From Rhynchopus euleeides (lineage: Eukaryota > Euglenozoa > Diplonemea > Diplonemida > Diplonemidae): a DNA stretch of 64,000 bases. The stretch lies in assembly GCA_963210315.1 (NCBI GenBank), contig OY723281.1, positions 2,046,001-2,110,000 on the forward strand, written 5' to 3'. Position 1 is the first letter of the stretch; each line of letters opens with the position of its first letter. A model generated the notes under the pieces. The model saw only the letters and a program-made list of their open reading frames with translations. It did not search any database and was not told the origin of the DNA. Positions 20,801 to 27,960 of the stretch are shown in pieces. Position numbers and translations under genes: made by a program.

Positions 20801-22525
20801 AGCGGGTCTGCTTCAAGCCTGCCTGATTTTGAACCTGACGTTCCAGCGCTTAAGGGACAACTGTGTGCCACCGAGGAACTCGCTTCCTCCGATTCCCCGC
20901 CCCCCTCCCCGCTCTCCGTGTGTGATGGGACCGGCCGGTCGAGTGGATCTGATTCAAACCTGCCTGACTTTGAACCTGATGTCCCAGCGCTCGAGGAACA
21001 TCTCTATACTACTAAGGACCTCGCTTCCTCCGAACCCCCATTCCCTTCCTCGCCTTGCGTAAGCGACGACGGGACCAACAGCGGGCTCGATATGTCCCTT
21101 TTAGGTCCGTCAGATCTCGACCCCGATGACCCGGCGCTCAAACGACGCCTGGGTGAGCATGTGGATCTCGATTCGGACGAGAAGTCTGTATCTCCCTCCC
21201 TGCTTGATGTGTGTGCTGATGTGGCTGCAAGGCATGATGAACTCCTTGGGGGTGCGTCAGCTCCTCAGATCACTCTCCCTCCGCTGAAGAGATGTCTCGG
21301 CGCTACCGAGGACCTCGACTCCTCCGATTCCCCACCCCCCTCCCCGCTCTCCGTGTGTGATAGTGCCGGCCGGCCGAGCGGATCTGCTCCAAGCCTGCCT
21401 GACTTTGAACCTGACGTCCCAGCGCTTGAGGGACAACTGTGTGCTACCGAGGACCTCGCTTCCTCGGAACCCCCATTCCCTTCCACGCCTTCCGTATGCG
21501 ATGGGACCAACAGCGAGCCCCACGGGCCCCTTTCAGGTCCGTCAGATATCGGCCTAGATGCCCCGGCGCTCAAACGACGCCTGGGTGAGCATGTGGATCT
21601 TGCCTCGGACGAGAAATCTCTATCTTTCTCCCTGCTTGACGTGTATGCTGAAGTGGCTGCAAGTCCTGGTGAACCCCCTGAGGGCGCGTCAGCTCAGGTC
21701 ACTTCCCCTTCACTGAAGAGATGTCTCGGCGATACCGAGGACCTCGATTCCTCCGATTCCCCACCCCCCTCCCCGCTCTACGTGTTTGCTAGTGCCGGCC
21801 AACCTTACAGGTCTGCTTCAAGCCTGCCTGACTTTGAGCCTGACGTCCCAGCGCTTGAGGGACAACTGTGTGCTACCGAGGACCTCGCTTCCTCCGAGCC
21901 CCCTTCCCCCTCCCCACCCTCCGTGTGTGACGATGAAACAAACAGCTGGCTCGACGGGTCTCCGACAGGTCCGTCAGATCCCGGCCTTGATTATCTGACG
22001 CTCAAACGGCGCCTGGTTGACCATGTAGATCTCGACTCTGATGAGAAGTCCATGTCTTCCGGCCTGTCTGACCAAGACCGTGTTGTGGACGAGCTTCAAA
22101 CTCTTAAAAGAAACAGTAGTGCCCTTGACGCAGTGACATCCCCTGCGCCTGGAAAACGACTCCCCCTCCCCGAGGTTCTGCCTCGCCATCAGATCACGTG
22201 TCAACTGCTCCCTCGTCTTATCAAGGTAGCGGAAGACCTCATCACAAAACAACGCTTGACTATGGCGGACAGAACCCCTCGGAGCTGCAAACCGTGTGTT
22301 CATCAAATTAAGCGAAGATGCGACGGCAACCCTGTCGCTGCCTGGCTCTCCACACGCCGAGTGCCAAAGAAAACTGTGTCGGCTAAGAGGCCTTGGAGAC
22401 CGCGCCCTTCGCGCGGCCGCCAAGCCCCAAAGCTCTGCCCTAAAAGCAAAAACATATACGTCTCTTCCCTTTCTTTCTTTCTGAAGGCCGCCGTCGTATC
22501 CCGGCTCACACTCTCTTTTCCATAA
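17816..22525 (+). CDS. 5'-truncated non-LTR retrotransposon C-terminus with zinc knuckle and tandem-repeat tail
   Basis: The frame is open from the PLE 3' end (about 17862); the first in-frame ATG is only at 18089, so the true start is probably lost. After an acidic stretch comes a CCHC knuckle (CVHC at about 18260, then HLWWGC), of the type that follows the reverse transcriptase/RNase H in many LINE-like ORF2 proteins. A Trp-rich region with VELALDFEVFTG follows, then Cys-rich clusters at about 19180-19370. From about 19630 to 22070 the protein is a repeat array built on LKRRLG and LEGQL units separated by acidic Ser/Pro spacers. There is no RT domain. The stop codon (22523-22525) lies inside the left arm of the foldback element, so the last codons derive from that insertion. 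Not an ordinary host gene in my view. Confidence 0.5.
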   Translation: MFPSSCIQNEHTNETGLNASHRPSFSGIQDGVDYIRTNKLRLTCKDAPLTRALTVTLAGGVFFAARWGRNKAYASRGERAGSEDTFSTSSAMDTDDSDEAVEEEEAEESEDLDDDDLGSNIGSEDGDFVWDIVSHASLDEADDRLPVKCVHCSGDVDDTPDHLWWGCSAFEEIRSLPQYAALVEADRSGWPRCLSRYGVVPLDCTVDVETLHKMMGTIVLRRWELEAKRRDAAPLIHPWVEALDHTAAQHVFDFSRVPEKPSARLWQYSCEIMRGMHAWLAALQWTSRGEVSNVELALDFEVFTGLDVTPSATSKNTDDVHALLTRGHLMGTLLSHYIDLCDQLCLPRPIPAGHAERVNCLRSLGAPDSWGGLDMRPHFAGGEETVHVLEDSAKRAAFDSRRDGVNWGMGTFPNYDGIPRLERAEAWDAAPPPPVRSAIPVRVPADLANPDLPAPVCQAHSKARCAGCNGAKRNYKPHIEACCRAHHNEDDGLEVRCCTEHSMTRCGTCTTADKCCSAGHHELALDSDMEEDSDDDSDSTPPDPGASDWSACSDRAAETDDDVNDTDSGDAGDAPPGDDPGSREDDMAEECAVAAYEDATGSSPPLLKRRMGSYLDSPESPLPPPHTVCADGITEWPSRLPSDPLDHEPCILELEKCLDATEDLDSSEPPPHSPPSVCDDGAVSELDAPTLKRRLGATEYLDLSASTPPSPLSVCDDGTPPTLKRRLGATVDLDFSESPPPSPPSVCDTATTSCPDGSPPSPSDPGLDDPSLKRRLGGQVDLDSDEKSLSSSLLDVCAEMAASPGEPPEGASAQVTPPSLKRCLGATEDLDSSVSPPPSPLSVCDSAGRPNGSASSLPDFEPDVPELEGQLCATEDLASSEPPFPSTPLGSDDGTNNGLARSLSGPSDLDPDDPALKRRLGEHVDLDSDERSMSPPLPDVCADVAARPDELPGGASAPQVTPPSLKRRLGATEDLDSSDSPPPSPLSVCDDVGRPSGSASSLPDFEPDVPALKGQLCATEELASSDSPPPSPLSVCDGTGRSSGSDSNLPDFEPDVPALEEHLYTTKDLASSEPPFPSSPCVSDDGTNSGLDMSLLGPSDLDPDDPALKRRLGEHVDLDSDEKSVSPSLLDVCADVAARHDELLGGASAPQITLPPLKRCLGATEDLDSSDSPPPSPLSVCDSAGRPSGSAPSLPDFEPDVPALEGQLCATEDLASSEPPFPSTPSVCDGTNSEPHGPLSGPSDIGLDAPALKRRLGEHVDLASDEKSLSFSLLDVYAEVAASPGEPPEGASAQVTSPSLKRCLGDTEDLDSSDSPPPSPLYVFASAGQPYRSASSLPDFEPDVPALEGQLCATEDLASSEPPSPSPPSVCDDETNSWLDGSPTGPSDPGLDYLTLKRRLVDHVDLDSDEKSMSSGLSDQDRVVDELQTLKRNSSALDAVTSPAPGKRLPLPEVLPRHQITCQLLPRLIKVAEDLITKQRLTMADRTPRSCKPCVHQIKRRCDGNPVAAWLSTRRVPKKTVSAKRPWRPRPSRGRQAPKLCPKSKNIYVSSLSFFLKAAVVSRLTLSFP
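19630..22070 (+). repeat. Coding tandem-repeat array with higher-order period of about 430 bp
   Basis: Sub-repeats of roughly 140-150 bp cycle through three types: PSLKR(R/C)LGATEDLD, PALEGQLCATEDLA and PALKRRLGEHVDLD. The first type recurs at 20273, 20708, 21284 and 21713. The spacings are 435, 576 and 429 bp, all multiples of three; the 576 interval holds one extra sub-repeat. Confidence 0.75.
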
Positions 22526-22573
22526 GTAACAATTCAACCCACAACTTTTGCCGAATTAACAATTCAACCCAAC

Positions 22574-22682
22574 GGGGGCCCTCGCTACCAAGTGTGACTG
22601 AGTGAGAAAAAGTGAGAAGTCAGCCATGTTTGGCTGAACACTGACGACTCGTGACTCACAGTGACTCGTAGCGAGGACCCCC
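22574..22682 (+). mobile_element. 109-bp MITE, copy A
   Basis: It begins GGGGGCCCTCGCTAC and ends with the imperfect complement GTAGCGAGGACCCCC. It is flanked by AAC on both sides (22571-22573 and 22683-22685). The other arm of the foldback gives the empty site (CCCAACCACTT in the same orientation), confirming insertion and the 3-bp duplication. Confidence 0.85.
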
Positions 22683-23395
22683 AACCACTTTTCCACAATT
22701 AACAATTCAACCCAACCCAGGTTCTGTAGGCAGGGTTGGGTTTCCTGGCAATTTTTTTCACCTCCCCACCATCACCTGAGTTGCACCTGGATTTCCAGAT
22801 CAGCCGTGAAGCTTCCTACAGGCATTATGCGCTGAGTCATATCAGACCCATGGGTTCTTCAGCCCCTCAGATTCAGACCATGCATTGTCCAGAACTGCAC
22901 CCTCTCCTTTAACACCAGTATATCCGCTGCTCATGGGCCCCTGACGACAAAAACCTGATCGTAGCTCATAGCAAAGATGGGTGCCACGATCAAGGTTCAT
23001 CTGTTACCAGATGGAAGTCTCCTGTTTCCAGGTTTAGGGTTTACCGCGAGTGTAGCGCAGATAAGGGAGGTGTCTCAAGAGAGGATGCAGCTCTGTCCCA
23101 GCAGTTCCTCCTCCTCGGTTCCGACCCCACAGTTCTTCGGATGACAGGCACAACAGAGTAAGAAGCAACACAGCCAGATCTTTCGATCAGGCCCAAAACC
23201 CAAGCAACAGAGCGGGGGTGAAAAAACAGGCAGAAATGGGGGGAGGAGATGGGTGGGGTGCAGAGAGGAGAAGGGGTGGGGCGTCATCAAATTTAGGAGC
23301 AGCAACGGTCACCTTTTCAGACCGACTACCCCTGCGCCTCAGTAGCTGCGGCTGTGCGTCTCGTCATGCGACCTGCATATCTTAATAAAGTGAGT

Positions 23396-23504
23396 GGGGG
23401 CCCTCGCTACGAGTCACTGTGAGTCACGAGTCGTCAGTTTTCAGCCAAACATGGCTGACTTCTCACTTTTTCTCACTCAGTCACACTTGGTAGCGAGGGC
23501 CCCC
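23396..23504 (-). mobile_element. 109-bp MITE, copy B (inverted relative to A)
   Basis: It has the same length and near-identical sequence to copy A in reverse orientation, with termini GGGGGCCCTCGCTAC and GTAGCGAGGGCCCCC. It is flanked by AGT on both sides (23393-23395 and 23505-23507). It lies in the loop of the foldback element. Confidence 0.85.
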
Positions 23505-24059
23505 AGTGAACATGCATCCTTTCACGCCTCCTGCAAACGAAGATGCTGCACGCGCTGCCCTTGTAAAGGCGGCAACAAGGGTCGAACCCCATACAGCTCT
23601 GGAGCTTGATACGTCCTCTTCCCCTTTGCTGTTTGTTTTTTCACCTCGGAACCGAGGAGGAGGAACTGCTGGGACAGAGCTGCATCCTCTCTTGAGACAC
23701 CTCCCTTATCTGCGCTACACTCGCGGTAAACCCTAAACCTGGAAACAGGAGACTTCCATCTGGTAACAGATGAACCTTGATCGTGGCACCCATCTTTGCT
23801 ATGAGCTACGATCAGGTTTTTGTCGTCAGGGGCCCATGAGCAGCGGATATACTGGTGTTAAAGGAGAGGGTGCAGTTCTGGACAATGCATGGTCTGAATC
23901 TGAGGGGCTGAAGAACCCATGGGTCTGATATGACTCAGCGCATAATGCCTGTAGGAAGCTTCACGGCTGATCTGGAAATCCAGGTGCAACTCAGGTGATG
24001 GTGGGGAGGTGAAAAAAATTGCCAGGAAACCCAACCCTGCCTACAGAACCTGGGTTGGG

Positions 24060-24210
24060 TTGAATTGTTAATTGTGGAAAAGTGGTTGGGTTGAATTGTT
24101 AATTCGGCAAAAGTTGTGGGTTGAATTGTTACTTATGGAAAAGTTGTGGGTCGAATTGTCAATTATGAAAAAGTTGTGGGTTGAATTGTTGATTATGGAA
24201 AAGTGGTGGG
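24060..24210 (+). repeat. 30-bp tandem repeat at foldback tip
   Basis: There are about five units of the form GTTGTGGGTTGAATTGTTAAT followed by TATGGAAAA, with point differences. The first units belong to the right arm; the last two extend beyond the matched left arm. Confidence 0.7.
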
Positions 24211-24242
24211 CCAGATTATGGATTTCCCTTCACTTTTACCTA

Positions 24243-24452
24243 GGGTACCCCGAGAGAATGTCACCCCCTAGGTGACCATGGAGAATATCACCCCCCCCTC
24301 GGGCTCCGCTTGGGGGGTGACATTCTCCAACAGCCACCCTGTACAGAGGGGGGTGACGTTCTTCAATGGTTGCCCTGTGTAGCGGCTGGGAAGAATGTCA
24401 CCCCCCCTCGGCCCTGGGCCCTCGAGGGGGGTGACATTCTCTCGGGGTACCC
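24243..24452. mobile_element. 210-bp hairpin element with perfect terminal inverted repeats
   Basis: The termini GGGTACCCCGAGAGAATGTC and GACATTCTCTCGGGGTACCC are exact complements, followed inward by CACCCCC and GGGGGTG. Internal copies of the GGGGGTGACATTCT motif are present in both orientations. No clear target-site duplication is seen. Confidence 0.7.
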
Positions 24453-24572
24453 TTGGTACATTGTTTTTCCAAAACGGCGGTTTGTTAACAAATATCATTC
24501 AGAGTAAATACGACTGTATAATAGTCGCATGCCACTATAATAGTCACTATAATAGTGACATGTCCACTATAA

Positions 24573-25373
24573 TTGGTATGGCTAAAACCCACTTTTTCGG
24601 TGACCCAAAAAGTACCTAAGAAGTACCCAAATTTGGCTTTTTTTAAGGGGGGGTGTCAAAACTTATTTTCTGCCGGTTTCAGTCTGGATTTGTGGTCAGA
24701 GGCACCCCATGGCCAAAATGACCCCACCACGATCCGCACAGATCCCAAACGTTCAAAAGAACGGGGTTATGGAAAATTCGTGAGGGGGGTCCCGCTGGGT
24801 GGGTGGGTGGCTGGGGTGGGGTGGCGAGCTGCCTGCCGGGTGGCGACCTCACACACCCTGCACCTGCCCGCCATCCTATACTGTCCTGCCATCCCTACTG
24901 TCCCGCCGGCCTATGCTGTACCGCCAATCCTGTTGTTCGAGCATGCCGTAGTCTCGCCTCTGCCACATGTGGCCAACAGCACAGTGTGTCGGCTTGCGAC
25001 CTGCACTGCCACCTGCACCTGCGACCTGACGGATTCCAGTGCAGTGAAGACGAAGTCCGTGTGTGCAGCCGCCAACTATGCGGCACATGACCCTGCCTTC
25101 GCCGCATTCATCGCGAGAGAATGTCCCCATGTAATCAAGGTGTCTGGGCTACTGTGGCAAAAAGCTTCGAACGGCCGCTTCTGCACCACTGCGGCCGCCT
25201 GTTGGTCCCTCTCGCAGCTCGTTGACGGCGACGATACCGTCCTCCATTTCCTCCTGCGCTTCTTTCGTGAAGTTGCAAATAGGGATACGAAGACGTACGA
25301 GGCTGTGATGGAGTTGGAGGGGGACCGCGAGACTGTGCGGAGGATGGGAATCTGCTTCGCGCACCTCGTGTAA
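24573..25373 (+). CDS. Uncharacterised ORF inside the TIR element
   Basis: The frame is open across 266 codons, but it has no ATG until close to its end, and its first third overlaps terminal element sequence. The last 130 codons look protein-like, with balanced composition, for example ECPHVIKVSGLLWQKASNGR and DGDDTVLHFLLRFFREVA. I do not recognise the family. It is either the 3' part of a larger spliced or frameshifted gene, or a decayed element gene. Confidence 0.3.
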   Translation: MVWLKPTFSVTQKVPKKYPNLAFFKGGCQNLFSAGFSLDLWSEAPHGQNDPTTIRTDPKRSKERGYGKFVRGVPLGGWVAGVGWRAACRVATSHTLHLPAILYCPAIPTVPPAYAVPPILLFEHAVVSPLPHVANSTVCRLATCTATCTCDLTDSSAVKTKSVCAAANYAAHDPAFAAFIARECPHVIKVSGLLWQKASNGRFCTTAAACWSLSQLVDGDDTVLHFLLRFFREVANRDTKTYEAVMELEGDRETVRRMGICFAHLV

Positions 25374-25816
25374 CCCTTGCATTCTGTTTGTGTCACGGTT
25401 CTCGAAGAGCGAGGCCCAGGCAAGTGACACTTGCCAGCTCGGGTTCTCCTCGGAGTTGTTCCGCTTCCTCGCCTGGTTGTGACAAGCGGAGGCGAATGCA
25501 GAGGACGGGTACCTCCAGAGCTGGAGAGATCACCAGGAAGACTGCTTCGGCCAGTCCCTGTGCCTCTCGTTCGAGTCTGCAACGTGCACACTGAAGGGCA
25601 GTGTTCCCGAGGAACTGGCGATGACTATGGAAAATGCATGTACAATTGCTTGCACTGTAAATTTTGACTATCCTCCTCGCCGCACAGGTGTCAGAGGAAC
25701 AGTTGAACGAGGTTGTCCCCACTCTTCTCGCTGAATTGTATTGCAATTTGGGTTAGCGTGCTGGCATCGCAGCCTGGCCCCGAAGGACCATACCGTGAGG
25801 AACCGGGCCCGCTATC

Positions 25817-26374
25817 CTACTCTTGCACTACGTGACACCACACGGTTTCGCTCTCCTCCTCGTTGCGCTGTAAAGGTGGGGGGGACACACACACACTGGA
25901 AGCCGGAGATTGCGCCTGCTGGTACTGAGGCGCAATCTTCGCGACGACGCGTTGAAAATAGCGCGGAATAGCCGCCGAACGAAAGATGGTGGGAGAGGGG
26001 ATGCAGCGGGTGCGCTTCGGAACCGCACGCAACACCTGCTTCCGGAGGGGGCGCCCCACGTAAGGGCTCGGCGACGTGCACTCGGGGGAGAGCGTGTCGC
26101 TCCCCTGGTGAGACGGCGTTTCTGCCTGCCAGTCGGGAAGAGAGGGGGTTGCAGTGTCTAAAGGCACTAGGGGCTCCTGACATGGAGAGGGTGGTGGGGG
26201 TGACACAGTGTCTGATGGGGGACTAGGCCTAGTGTCGGCGGGCTGAAAGCCCGGCGAGTCATCCACAACAAGGGAAGGTGCAGGCGAGAGAGGAAGGGGG
26301 GAAGCAAGTTCTGATGGGGACATGAAACTATCCTCGTCAGGCCGAAGGCTTGACGCTGAATCTGGTGTCGCCAA
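25817..26374 (-). pseudogene. Pro/Ser-rich ORF fragment, homologous to 57930-58310
   Basis: The frame has no ATG at its start. It encodes a Pro/Ser/Asp-rich sequence that includes PSLVVDDSPGFQPADTRPSP, QEPLVPLD, ETPSHQGSDTLSPE and VGRPL. The same order of motifs, and clear nucleotide similarity, recurs on the plus strand at about 57930-58310. Two dispersed copies of a low-complexity ORF suggest a retroelement gag-like region or a multicopy gene. The function is unknown. Confidence 0.35.
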
Positions 26375-26590
26375 ATACTATGGTGCCCAGGGCATCTCGA
26401 AGGGTTCGACCCTCTGCCCCAAGGTGGACAAGGCCGACGCTGAGAAGTTTCTCCGCACATCCATCCACCGTTTTGCTTCCGGTTGCTACTCCGAGTACAA
26501 GAGATACTCCCAGTCCACAGAAGGGATGGCTGCAGAGAGAACAGGCGCACTGGGACCTGCGGTCCTGGAAGGGGTCTGCGGCGGGTGTTG

Positions 26591-27127
26591 ATGATGAATG
26601 GGGTCGCTATCCGGGATGGTGTCCTCCGCGCCAAGCTCTGTTGCATGCAGCATTGGGTTGATGGCACCTCTCCAGGTGTCACAGAGGCCCAGATCTCTTC
26701 TCTGGGGGGAAAGCTGGAGGCGGTGCAGGAGAGGAAGCTCCGTATTGGCAAGCTGCGACTTGCGGAACTCGAAGTCGCGAGGGTCGCAGACAATAACGCA
26801 TCTGAACGCAAGCGCAAGCGGACTGCCTTGATTGACAGTATTTGCACTGGATTCCACTGTGATGTGTCGTGGTTAAAGGGGGTGTTGGTGCAGCAAGCCC
26901 CGGCACGCGGGATCCTCAACTGCCAGAGTAAAAACAAACCCGCCATTCTTGAACTCATTGAGAGTATGGACCGGTGTTTTACTCTGTCGGAACTGAGGGA
27001 ATATGCGGAGGCGAGGGAACTCGTAGCCGCCCAGAGTGGAGTCAGGAAGAGTTACTCGCGAAGCTTCAGGACCACGACACGGAACACATCGAGATTCCAG
27101 AGGTTGAAGAAGGAGAGTAGAGCGTAG
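26591..27127 (+). CDS. Uncharacterised 178-aa ORF inside the TIR element, probably the 3' part of a frameshifted gene
   Basis: It starts at the ATG at 26591 (MMNGVAIRDGVLRAKLCC). It has a helical, charged middle (GGKLEAVQERKLRIGKLRLA, then ASERKRKRT) and a basic end (SRFQRLKKESRA). A frame at 26322-26591 that begins GVAKYYGAQGISKG and ends at TERTGAL-like sequence looks like the preceding part in another phase, which would imply a frameshift near 26560. The family was not recognised. Confidence 0.3.
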   Translation: MMNGVAIRDGVLRAKLCCMQHWVDGTSPGVTEAQISSLGGKLEAVQERKLRIGKLRLAELEVARVADNNASERKRKRTALIDSICTGFHCDVSWLKGVLVQQAPARGILNCQSKNKPAILELIESMDRCFTLSELREYAEARELVAAQSGVRKSYSRSFRTTTRNTSRFQRLKKESRA

Positions 27128-27645
27128 ACGGTCCAGAGGCTGGAGTAAGTCAGTAGAACCGTAGAGAGTGCGGGTGCCCCCCCCCTCCCCTCACTTCCTG
27201 CCTGCAGGTCCCTTTTTGTTGTAACCCTCAACCAGCAAAGTGCCCCTGAACTGATCTCCCACTCCTCTCCTCCCAGCATTCACAGGCACAACTGCCTGAA
27301 CCAGACCCGCATTTCACGGGTGAAGTTTGTCACCTAGACCACAAAAATGACCCCACTACGATCCGCGCGGAGTCCAAAAAGTACAATGGGGGAAGAAAAT
27401 CACGATTCTGGGAGGTCGAATTTTTCCACCCAAGAAAATAAGTTTTGACACCCCCCCCCCCTTTTTCGGTGACCCAAAAAGTACCCAAGAAGTACCCGAA
27501 TTTGACTTTTTTTTGGGCGTCAGCCAGACCAATAATAGTGACTATAATAGTGACATGCGACTATTATAGTGACTATAATAGTCACCCGTCACTATTATAG
27601 TGACTATTATAGTCGCCATGTCACTATATATAGTACTATATTTTT

Positions 27646-27960
27646 CAGGATCCCACCGTGATCATGCTGTCCAGGGTTTTCCGGCTGGCTTCGCATCTGC
27701 GAAGAACGATGCGTGCCGGCAATGAAGCGGGCATCCTCATATTCCCCCCCCCCACCTCCCCACGCCCCACGGCTCCTTTCTGTCATCAGTGACTGAGTGC
27801 AGGCACTTCTTGCAATGTATAGTTGAAGGCTTCAGTCTCACGCTTCTTCAGCTTCTTACACGTCAGACACATTATCACCCTCGGCAGGATCCCAGACGCT
27901 TGATTCCTCTCTTACCCTGGGTGTGCCGTCCCCGGGATAGCCTCCCCGCCCACAGGAGAG
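27646..27960. other. Intergenic/5' region of first small GT90 gene
   Basis: No gene is present. The end is C-rich and terminates in CCCACAG (AG at 27954-27955), five bases before the ATG at 27961. The same CCCACAGGAGA string precedes the GT90 genes at 31984 and 35976, which supports a functional acceptor. Confidence 0.5.

Larger units (their letters stand above)
22515..24143. mobile_element. Foldback-type element with 498-bp inverted arms
   Basis: The left arm (22515-23124) and right arm (23646-24143) are reverse complements. The right arm is 498 bp. The left is 610 bp because it contains a 109-bp MITE plus a 3-bp target duplication (498+112=610), so the arms otherwise have no length difference. 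The outer ends consist of about 30-bp tandem units (GTGGGTTGAATTGTTA and GGAAAAG), of which two further units extend right to about 24205. The 521-bp loop holds a second MITE and no convincing gene. Tandem repeats at the tips of long inverted arms are typical of Foldback transposons. Confidence 0.8.
24511..27645. mobile_element. About 3.1-kb TIR element with ORF remnants
   Basis: The left end (24511-24585) and the reverse complement of the right end (about 27530-27640) share TATAATAGTCGCATG, CACTATNATAGTCACTAT and ATTGGTNTGGCT. Further in, both carry GGGTGTCAAAACTTATTTTCT in inverted orientation, at about 24650 and 27432. A module GGTGACCCAAAAAGTACC is present near both ends in the same orientation. 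The interior has open frames but no recognised transposase, so it is probably non-autonomous or decayed. Confidence 0.6.

Noticed and set aside
23560..23610. Possible tRNA T-arm (GGGTCGAACCCC)
   Set aside because: No 5-bp stem around a 7-base loop in the right register, and no D or anticodon arms nearby.
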